64,000 nucleotides of DNA from Thiosocius teredinicola (GTDB lineage Bacteria > Pseudomonadota > Gammaproteobacteria > Chromatiales > Chromatiaceae): the NCBI RefSeq assembly GCF_002009425.1, contig NZ_CP019936.1:2591297-2655296 (forward strand), in the 5' to 3' direction. The notes below the pieces were generated by a model. That model was given only the letters and a program-made list of their open reading frames with translations. It was not told the origin of the DNA and searched no databases. A program made the translations under genes and the position numbers. Every line of letters starts with the position of its first letter. Positions within the stretch are counted from its first letter, which is position 1. This document shows positions 56,391-64,000 of this stretch, one piece after another.

Positions 56391-56719
56391 ACTTCCTCCA
56401 GGATGTCGTTATTGTCTCGACAGTGAGTGCAAGTCCGGTGCCATCAATCAATAACGCGGTTCGCATTCGTCGGATGCTGCTACAGTGCGCCCTGCACAAG
56501 GGACGGGCGGCCCGGGCTGGACAAAACCGTAGAGGCAGCGTCATCGATCACGGGACAATTTGTCTCAGAATTAGCTAGACTGCCAAGACAGAATGGCCCA
56601 AAAAAACGGTGATTCTGCTGCCGGCCTTGGGGGAATCGGTGAGGTTTTCTGGTTATTTCTCCCGAGGTGCAGACACCGCAGCCAACGATAACGAGATCCC
56701 GAGGACAGACACGGCAACC
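56391..56719. other. Divergent control region of tupA and the response-regulator gene
   Basis: About 330 bp. Must hold both promoters. I see no clear ModE- or TunR-type site and no convincing -35/-10 pair. No gene supported; the frame extending upstream of 56720 is likely untranslated. Confidence 0.4.
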
Positions 56720-58135
<1,416 letters not shown>

Positions 58136-58151
58136 GCGGATACCGCGCTCG

Positions 58152-60215
58152 ATGGCCCTGATAGAAACCATCAGCCATGCCATTCGCCGCAGCGTCAGAC
58201 AGAAGCTGTTGGCGCTCACGCTGGTGCCGGTCGCCCTGGTACTGCCCTTGGCGCTCGCCGGCTTGATCTACCTCGGCGCGACCTTCACCTACGAACAGCT
58301 GTATATCAAGGTCAACACCGATCTTGCGGTCGCCCACGACATCTTCGAACGCATTCAGAAAGATCACCTCAACCAGTTGGCGCGATTGAGCGAATCGTAT
58401 GCTTTCCGCAGCGCCATGAGCTCAGGCGACAACGACACGATCGAGCGCCTGGCCGAGCGTCTTAAGAGCGACGGCAACTTCAGTTTTCTGCGCGTTGTGC
58501 CGGTTGACGACAACAGGCAGAACAGTGCCATACGCGAACCGGCGGTCGGCATTCAGATCCTCGATACGCAGCAACTGGCCGAATTGGACCCGGCCCTCGC
58601 CGCCTCGGTACAACTGCCCATCGTGCAGACGCAACGTGCCCGGCCGACCGAACGCAAGCTCGAAGACCGCGGCATGGTGATCCGCGCCCAACAACCGGTC
58701 GTCGCGGCAGACGGCCGCGTCGAAGCCATACTCGACGGCGGTGTGTTGCTGAACAACAACTTCGAGTTCGTCGATGCCATTCGCGACCTGGTGTATGGCC
58801 CGGGCAGCCTGCCCGCCGGCAGTATCGGCACGGTGACGGTATTTCTCGACGACGTGCGCATCTCGACCAACGTGCCGCGACTCGCCGGCAAGCGCGCCCT
58901 GGGTACGCGCGTTTCCGATGAGGTCAGCGAGACCGTGCTCGGCCGGGGAGACAGATGGATCAACCGCGCATTCGTCGTCAACGACTGGTACATCTCTGCC
59001 TACGAACCGATCGTCGATATGAACGGACAACGCGTAGGCATTTTGTATGCGGGGTATCTCGAGGCACCGTTCCGTTCCACCTTGTGGAAAACGCTGGCGC
59101 TGTTGCTGTTGCTGTTGTTCGGTCTGATCAGTCTGTATGCGGTACTGGCGATCCGCGGCGCAACCTCGATCTTCCGTCCGGTTGAAACCATGTCGAAGGT
59201 CGTCAGGGCCACTCGCCTGGGCAAGACACAGCGTGTCGGCCAGGTCGACAGCGAAGACGAGCTGGCTGAACTCGCCCACCAGTTCGACGACATGCTCGAC
59301 CGCCTCGATGCCCAGGCAACCGAGATGAAGCAATGGACGGAACAACTCGAAGAGAAAGTCAGCGAGCGAACCGCCGAGCTGCAGCAGCGCAACAACGAGC
59401 TGCAGCGAACCATCACGGTATTGCGCGACACCCGGCGCCAGCTGGTCACCGCCGAAAAGCTCGCCGCCCTCGGCGAACTCACGGCCGGCGTCGCCCATGA
59501 GATCAACAACCCGACCCAGGTCATGCTCGGCAACCTCGACGTGCTGATCTCCGAACTCGGCGAGAAACTCGACCCCGTGCGTCCCGAGATCGACCTGGTT
59601 GTCGAGCAGATCTATCGGATACAGGCGATCATCGAGAAATTGCTGAAATATGCCCGCCCCGATGAGTACGCCGGCTACCTGACGGACGTCGACGTCAATC
59701 AGGTGATCAAGGATACGGTTTCGCTGGTCTCCCATCTGCAGAAGATCCGACCGTTCGATCTGAAACTCGACCTCAAGGCCGCAAAGACCATCGTGATCAA
59801 CGCCCAGGAACTGCAACAGGTATTGGTCAACCTGATCAGCAACGCAGCGCACGCCCTGCCCAAGGATAACGGCCGCATCACCATCTGCAGCGAGAATTGG
59901 GAGCCGCACGGCGTGACCGTGACCGTCGCCGACAACGGCAGCGGCATGAGCGAGGAGCAATGCTCGCAGATCTTCAACCCGTTCTACAGCACCAAACGCA
60001 ATGGCGAAGGTACCGGGTTGGGGCTGTCGGTCAGCTACGGACTGATACGCCGCTACGGTGGCGATATCACGGTAGCTTCCGAGTTAGGCGTCGGCACGCG
60101 CTTTCAGCTTTGGCTACGCACCGAACCGCAGCTGATCGAAGACGCCGAAACGATCGCCGAACAATTGCACGCGATCGAGGCGAAACGCGATTCCGTGTCG
60201 GCCTCGACAGGTTGA
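58152..60215 (+). CDS. Membrane sensor histidine kinase with cache domain
   Basis: 687 residues. First membrane helix ~20-45 (LALTLVPVALVLPLALAGLI), a large periplasmic cache-type sensor (~50-310), second helix ~317-338 (LLLLLFGLISLYAVLAI), HAMP (~340-395), a coiled coil, then HisKA with GELTAGVAHEINNPTQ (His449). The HATPase domain is complete: N box QVLVNLISNAAHAL, G1 VTVADNGSGMSE, and GEGTGLGLSVSYGL. It should sense a small molecule in the periplasm and phosphorylate the regulator encoded just upstream. Ligand unknown; cache sensors often bind carboxylates or amino acids. Confidence 0.94.
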   Translation: MALIETISHAIRRSVRQKLLALTLVPVALVLPLALAGLIYLGATFTYEQLYIKVNTDLAVAHDIFERIQKDHLNQLARLSESYAFRSAMSSGDNDTIERLAERLKSDGNFSFLRVVPVDDNRQNSAIREPAVGIQILDTQQLAELDPALAASVQLPIVQTQRARPTERKLEDRGMVIRAQQPVVAADGRVEAILDGGVLLNNNFEFVDAIRDLVYGPGSLPAGSIGTVTVFLDDVRISTNVPRLAGKRALGTRVSDEVSETVLGRGDRWINRAFVVNDWYISAYEPIVDMNGQRVGILYAGYLEAPFRSTLWKTLALLLLLLFGLISLYAVLAIRGATSIFRPVETMSKVVRATRLGKTQRVGQVDSEDELAELAHQFDDMLDRLDAQATEMKQWTEQLEEKVSERTAELQQRNNELQRTITVLRDTRRQLVTAEKLAALGELTAGVAHEINNPTQVMLGNLDVLISELGEKLDPVRPEIDLVVEQIYRIQAIIEKLLKYARPDEYAGYLTDVDVNQVIKDTVSLVSHLQKIRPFDLKLDLKAAKTIVINAQELQQVLVNLISNAAHALPKDNGRITICSENWEPHGVTVTVADNGSGMSEEQCSQIFNPFYSTKRNGEGTGLGLSVSYGLIRRYGGDITVASELGVGTRFQLWLRTEPQLIEDAETIAEQLHAIEAKRDSVSASTG

Positions 60216-60307
60216 GCGGCGCCGGTTCGATCCAGCCGACGCGCACCGCAAGTTGGCGTAGAATCGCAACAAACACGAACCGCAAGGTGTAACAAGGCGG
60301 CTGCGAT

Positions 60308-61753
60308 TTGAAGAAGTTGCCGGTACTCGGAATCATCGGTTTTTTCTGTGTTCTCTTCAGCCTGTCGGTGATACCCCCGGCGCTGGTGTCGCTGTGGTAT
60401 GGCGACGGCGAAGCGAATCATTTCGCATTGTCTTTTGTGGTGATCTTCGTGCTGGGACTCGCCCTGTGGTTGCCGGCACGCGGCCGCTTGAGCGATTTCA
60501 AAAGACGCGATGGATTCATCATCGTCACCTTGTTCTGGGTCGTACTCAGCTTGCTGTCGGCGATCCCGCTCGCGCTGAGCCCGCATTTCAATTTCGTCGA
60601 CGCCTTCTTCGAGGCCGTCTCCGGGTTCACCACCACCGGCGCTACGGTCATCATCGGGCTCGACCAACTGCCGCCTTCGATCCTTTTCTACCGCGGCGAG
60701 CTGCAGTGGCTGGGCGGCATGGGATTGATCGTGCTCGCGGTCGCGATGATGCCGGTGCTCGGGATCGGCGGCATGCAGTTGTACAAGGCCGAGGCGCCGG
60801 GTCCGATGAAAGAGGACAAACTGAAGCCGCGCCTCGCGCAGACCGCACGCACACTGTGGCTGATCTATACCGGGCTGACCCTGGCCTGTGCGCTCAGCTA
60901 CTGGTTTGCCGGCATGAACCTGTTCGACGCCATCGTGCACAGTTTTGCAACCATATCCACCGGTGGTTTTTCGACGCACGATGCCAGTTTCGGCTTTTTC
61001 AACAGCCCGTTGATCGACGCCATCGGGATCGTGTTCATGCTCGCCGGCGGCATAAATTTCGCCGTCCACTACTACGCGCTGGCCGGTTTCACGCTGCGCC
61101 CTTACTGGCGCGATACCGAGGTGCGCGCCTTTCTGGTCATCATCGTCGTGGCGGTCGTCGTGATCGCCTTCGTGCTGTGGCTGCTGGGCACCTATGAGCA
61201 CCCGTACGACGCGATGATCAACTCGGTGTTCGAGGTCGTCTCGGTAATCACGAGTACCGGTTTCGGCACGGCCGACTTCTCGTCCTGGCCGAGTTTTCTG
61301 CCGGTCATGTTGATCTTCATGAGCTTCATCGGCGGATGCGGCGGCTCGACCGCCGGCGGCATCAAGGTGTCGCGCGTGCTGTTGCTGCTGAAGTACGGCA
61401 CCCGCGAGATTCACTACCTGATCCATCCACATGCAAGGCGTCCACTGCGCATCGGCAAGCAGATCATGTCGCACCGAGTCAACGAGGCGATCTCCGGGTT
61501 CTTCTCTGTGTACGTCGTGACCTTTGCTCTGCTGACCCTGGTCATGATGGCCGCCGGGCTCGATCAGGTCAGCGCATTCGCCGCCATCGCGACCTGTATG
61601 AACAACCTCGGCCCGGGACTGGGCGAAGTGGCGGTGACCTTCTCGAGCGTCAGCGACTTCGGCAAGATGATCGGCAGCCTGGCGATGCTCCTGGGTCGCC
61701 TCGAGATCTTCACGATGCTGGTGATGCTGACACCGGCGTTCTGGCACGACTGA
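60308..61753 (+). CDS. trkH: Potassium uptake protein TrkH
   Basis: 481 residues, TTG start at 60308 with AAGG upstream. Family hallmarks: FFEAVSGFTTTGATVI (first selectivity-filter loop), LGGMGLIVLAVAMMPVLGIGGMQLYKAEAPGP, HSFATISTGGFSTHDASFG (second), VITSTGFGTADFSSWPSF (third), FIGGCGGSTAGGIKVSRVL, and TCMNNLGPGLG (fourth). It moves K+ through the inner membrane and normally needs cytoplasmic TrkA, which is not in the window. Separated by 92 bp from the kinase gene, so co-transcription is possible. Confidence 0.95.
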   Translation: MKKLPVLGIIGFFCVLFSLSVIPPALVSLWYGDGEANHFALSFVVIFVLGLALWLPARGRLSDFKRRDGFIIVTLFWVVLSLLSAIPLALSPHFNFVDAFFEAVSGFTTTGATVIIGLDQLPPSILFYRGELQWLGGMGLIVLAVAMMPVLGIGGMQLYKAEAPGPMKEDKLKPRLAQTARTLWLIYTGLTLACALSYWFAGMNLFDAIVHSFATISTGGFSTHDASFGFFNSPLIDAIGIVFMLAGGINFAVHYYALAGFTLRPYWRDTEVRAFLVIIVVAVVVIAFVLWLLGTYEHPYDAMINSVFEVVSVITSTGFGTADFSSWPSFLPVMLIFMSFIGGCGGSTAGGIKVSRVLLLLKYGTREIHYLIHPHARRPLRIGKQIMSHRVNEAISGFFSVYVVTFALLTLVMMAAGLDQVSAFAAIATCMNNLGPGLGEVAVTFSSVSDFGKMIGSLAMLLGRLEIFTMLVMLTPAFWHD

Positions 61754-61779
61754 GTCGAACGACTCGCGACCCGCTGTGC

Positions 61780-62691
61780 CTACTCGTCACCCCAGATCAA
61801 CTGCCCGCTTTCGCTGAAATCGTAGCCGCCGAGCATGTCCGCCATCTGGCGGCATTCACCGGACTGCAGCCTGGCCAGCATGTCTTGGAACAGACGGCGG
61901 AACCAGATGTTGCGCGGCAGCGCAAGATCGAACGCCTCGGTGCCGCAGGTAACGAAGTCCAGGCCGGCCTCGGTCGCCGCAGACCGCGCACCCGGCGCGA
62001 TGTCGGCCAACCCGAGCACGATGGCCGTGGCCGCTTCGCGTTCCGACAACGCTGTCGTCGTGACATTCAACGCCGGTGCGCCCGCCGTGTTCTTACGGAT
62101 CTCCATCAGAAAGCGTTGCGCCCCGGCGCCGGGTTGGCGCTGCACCCAACGATGGCCGGCAGCGAGCAGCGATTCGATATCCTGTGGGTCGGCGACCAGG
62201 CCCGGTCTCACCATCAGGCCCTGTTCGCGGCCGAACGCCCTGATCAGCACCCAGTGCCGATGCTGCGGGTGTTGCCGCAGCAAGGCCGGATGGCGCGTGC
62301 GGCTTTCGGCCGCCGGCCCCCAATGCAGCGCGCTGATGTCCACCCGGTTTGCCTGCAGCAGTTCCAGCCCCAGCCGCGTGCCGGTGGGTGTGTAACTGAC
62401 CTGCGCCAATGCATTTACATCACGTGCAAACGCAGTCACGGCACGGTATAGCAAGGGATCGTCACTTCCGGCAACCACCAACCGGTCGGTCAGCAAGCCG
62501 CCGTGCGCCGAATCCATCATCCAGCGGTCGATCAACTCACGCGGGAACATCCACTTGCCGGTCACCTTGGTCGCCGGCATCTTGCCTTCGTTGACCAGTG
62601 CATAGACCTTCTTCTCATTGAGCTGCAGGTAAGTGGCGACCTGCTTGACGCTCATGAAGGTATCGTTTTGCGAAATCATGACGGCTGACAT
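61780..62691 (-). CDS. Helix-turn-helix regulator with periplasmic-binding-protein-like domain
   Basis: 303 residues; GGAGG lies 8-9 nt upstream of the ATG at 62691. An excisionase-type helix-turn-helix is at residues 11-60 (FMSVKQVATYLQLNEKKVYA, then KMPATKVTGKWMFPRELID). The rest (70-300) is a PBP-like domain as in PF12727-type regulators: LVVAGSDDPLLYRAVTAF, GTRLGLELLQANRVDISALHWG, RWVQRQPGAGAQRFL, and AIVLGLADIAPGARSAATEAGLDF. This combination resembles MopB- or ModE-unrelated Mo/W regulators and suggests oxyanion or cofactor sensing. It is last in moaA-fdhD-regulator, so a role in formate dehydrogenase or Mo/W metabolism is likely; the ligand is unproved. Confidence 0.85.
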   Translation of the reverse strand: MSAVMISQNDTFMSVKQVATYLQLNEKKVYALVNEGKMPATKVTGKWMFPRELIDRWMMDSAHGGLLTDRLVVAGSDDPLLYRAVTAFARDVNALAQVSYTPTGTRLGLELLQANRVDISALHWGPAAESRTRHPALLRQHPQHRHWVLIRAFGREQGLMVRPGLVADPQDIESLLAAGHRWVQRQPGAGAQRFLMEIRKNTAGAPALNVTTTALSEREAATAIVLGLADIAPGARSAATEAGLDFVTCGTEAFDLALPRNIWFRRLFQDMLARLQSGECRQMADMLGGYDFSESGQLIWGDE

Positions 62692-62725
62692 ACGGTGCTT
62701 CCTCCCTGTTCCCCTGGCAAACTCA

Positions 62726-63628
62726 TCAACCTTCAGTCGAGCGATGTTTTTCTTTGTCCCGCGGCAACGCCGGCGGTATCGCGTCGAAGGTTACTTGATC
62801 GGCACCGTTATAGATTAGAAAGTGACGGCCCTTGGCACGTGCAACGATCACCACGCCGACCTTGCGCGCCAACTCGAGACCGCGATAGGTGATCCCCGAC
62901 CGCGACAGCAGTACCGGCACCTGCATCTGGGCAACCTTGATCACCATCTCGGATGTCAGGCGGCCGGTGGTATAGAACCACCGTTGTTCGCCGTCGACCG
63001 CGTTCAGCCACATGAATCCACTGATCGCGTCGGCGGCATTGTGTCGACCGACATCTTCAACGAACAGATCGATGAACGGCTGATCGACTGCATCGCAGCC
63101 GCACAAGGCGCAGCCATGTACCCCGCCGGCGCGACGGTAGACTTCGTTGTGCTCGTTGATTTCATTGAGAACGGCATAGATGCGCGATTGCGTGATCGAC
63201 ACGCGCGGCAGTCGGATCTTTTCGATCTGCTCGCCGATGCGGCCGAACACCGTGCCCTGACCACAGCCCGTGGTCACCGTTCTGTGGCGCAGCTTTTCTT
63301 CCAGGTCGGCGATACGTTCGAAGGTGTCGACCCGCACCTCGCCTTTGTCCCAGTCGACGCGCACCGAGTCGACCGACTCCAGGCACGGCACCAGACGCTG
63401 GTTGGCGAGATAACCCAGGGTCAACATCTCGGGATGCGTACCCAAAGTCATCAGTGTGACGATCTCGCGATCGTCGAGGTACAGGGTCAATGCACGTTCG
63501 CCGGCAATATGTCCGCTGCGAACCTCGCCGTACTCATCGACGGCCGTCACCTCATGCGACGGTCGCAGACCGGCGTCGCTCATCTCCGGTTGATAACGCT
63601 GTTCGGTCTGCTCGGCGCCTTCGGGCAT
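62726..63628 (-). CDS. fdhD: Formate dehydrogenase sulfurtransferase FdhD
   Basis: 300 residues; GGAGG 8 nt before the ATG at 63628. Motifs: ERALTLYLDDREIVTLMTLG, TTGCGQGTVFGR, VHGCALCGCDAVDQPFIDLF (the sulfur-transfer Cys pair, here in a CALCGCD context), EDVGRHNAADAISG, and TGRLTSEMVIKVAQ. FdhD passes sulfur from IscS to the molybdenum cofactor of formate dehydrogenase. The moaA stop lies 4 bp upstream. No fdh structural gene is in the window. Confidence 0.95.
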   Translation of the reverse strand: MPEGAEQTEQRYQPEMSDAGLRPSHEVTAVDEYGEVRSGHIAGERALTLYLDDREIVTLMTLGTHPEMLTLGYLANQRLVPCLESVDSVRVDWDKGEVRVDTFERIADLEEKLRHRTVTTGCGQGTVFGRIGEQIEKIRLPRVSITQSRIYAVLNEINEHNEVYRRAGGVHGCALCGCDAVDQPFIDLFVEDVGRHNAADAISGFMWLNAVDGEQRWFYTTGRLTSEMVIKVAQMQVPVLLSRSGITYRGLELARKVGVVIVARAKGRHFLIYNGADQVTFDAIPPALPRDKEKHRSTEG

Positions 63629-63631
63629 ATC

Positions 63632-64000
63632 TCAGCCTCCGGTGTGATTCATATGACGGAAGATAACCGGCTGCGCCTGCAGGTCAAAGTCGTGACCCTT
63701 GGGCTTGATCGCCATCGCATCCACCAAGGCCTGCCGCAGCACGGCCTCATCGGCGCTGCTGCGAACGACCTCGCGCAGATCCACGCTGTGTTCCTGCCCC
63801 AGGCACAACAGCAAACGGCCTTCGGATGTCAGGCGCACCCGGTTGCACTGGTCGCAGAAATTGTGGCTGTGCGGCGAGATAAAGCCGACGCGCGAGGCGA
63901 CGTCGGGGATGCGGAAATAGCGCGACGGCCCGCCGGTCGATTCGGTCGTCGGGATCAGCTCGAACCGCTGGGCGAGGTCGCGACGTATCTGCTCACTCGA
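63632..64000 (-). CDS. moaA: GTP 3',8-cyclase MoaA, C-terminal part (gene runs off the right edge)
   Basis: The frame stays open from 63632 to the window edge, giving about 122 residues; only the internal segment below 63838 starts with a possible GTG, so a shorter reading would be wrong. The part seen reads RYFRIPDVASRVGFISPHSH, then FCDQCNRVRLT, EGRLLLCLG and FRHMNHTGG at the end. The CX2CX13C pattern is the C-terminal [4Fe-4S] site of MoaA, and the Gly-Gly end is the conserved MoaA tail, needed for activity. The radical-SAM N-terminus is outside. It heads or sits in an operon with fdhD (4 bp away) and the regulator gene. Confidence 0.93.
   Translation of the reverse strand, partial: SSEQIRRDLAQRFELIPTTESTGGPSRYFRIPDVASRVGFISPHSHNFCDQCNRVRLTSEGRLLLCLGQEHSVDLREVVRSSADEAVLRQALVDAMAIKPKGHDFDLQAQPVIFRHMNHTGG

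Noticed and set aside
58422-59960. 512-codon open frame on the minus strand over the histidine kinase gene
   Set aside because: Antisense shadow; kinase motifs on the plus strand are complete.
60104-61747. 547-codon open frame on the minus strand over trkH
   Set aside because: Antisense shadow with His/Gln/Asp-rich low-complexity product; trkH is certain.

Overview
The window is about 64 kb of GC-rich chromosome from a gammaproteobacterium. Periplasmic c-type cytochromes, a hydrogenase-type cytochrome b, a monomeric isocitrate dehydrogenase, a polyhydroxyalkanoate-granule-type protein, a pgaABCD operon and a Mo/W cofactor locus would suit an autotrophic or sulfur-oxidising lineage near Chromatiales. 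That placement is inference from gene content. No rRNA, tRNA, transposase, integrase, prophage or CRISPR array was seen.

Layout. 1-5.4 kb: the 3' part of a sigma-54 response regulator, a CsgG/HfaB-like lipoprotein, a Sel1-repeat lipoprotein, small unknown proteins and an EcsC-family protein. 5.4-11.5 kb: a cation/calcium-handling block. A CaCA antiporter, a DUF5132-like membrane protein and a cysteine-less HMA-like protein run rightward. They converge on a leftward pair in which a P-type ATPase overlaps by 4 bp a divergent S-adenosylmethionine-synthetase homologue. 12.2-18.5 kb: pgaABCD for export of poly-beta-1,6-GlcNAc. 19-23 kb: an orphan hydrogenase-type cytochrome b, an unknown protein, an MscS channel and three c-type cytochromes. 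23.8-30.7 kb: glgB-glgX, then monomeric icd. 31-38.9 kb: a beta-barrel-like protein, a diguanylate cyclase with an intact I-site, a lipase/permuted-papain pair, a GNAT protein with a readable promoter and operator, and a GMC oxidoreductase. 38.9-50 kb: a type I secretion ABC/HlyD pair, a PEP-CTERM-like protein and a 2433-residue Calx-beta/PKD surface protein holding an almost perfect 729-bp tandem array. 51-64 kb: a thioesterase-like protein, tupABC-mobAB-moeA, a sigma-54 two-component pair, TrkH, and a moaA-fdhD-regulator operon running off the right edge.

How it fits together. Two surface systems, PNAG and the giant T1SS-linked protein, sit in the same window as a c-di-GMP synthase, which points to an attached lifestyle. 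Tungstate import, late cofactor assembly (MobA, MobB, MoeA), early assembly (MoaA), FdhD and a ligand-binding-type regulator together predict a W- or Mo-dependent formate dehydrogenase encoded elsewhere. The least explained unit is the ATPase/MetK-like operon facing the antiporter-DUF5132-HMA operon. It combines a coupled ATPase and degenerate SAM-synthetase homologue with a shared cysteine-less N-terminal domain.
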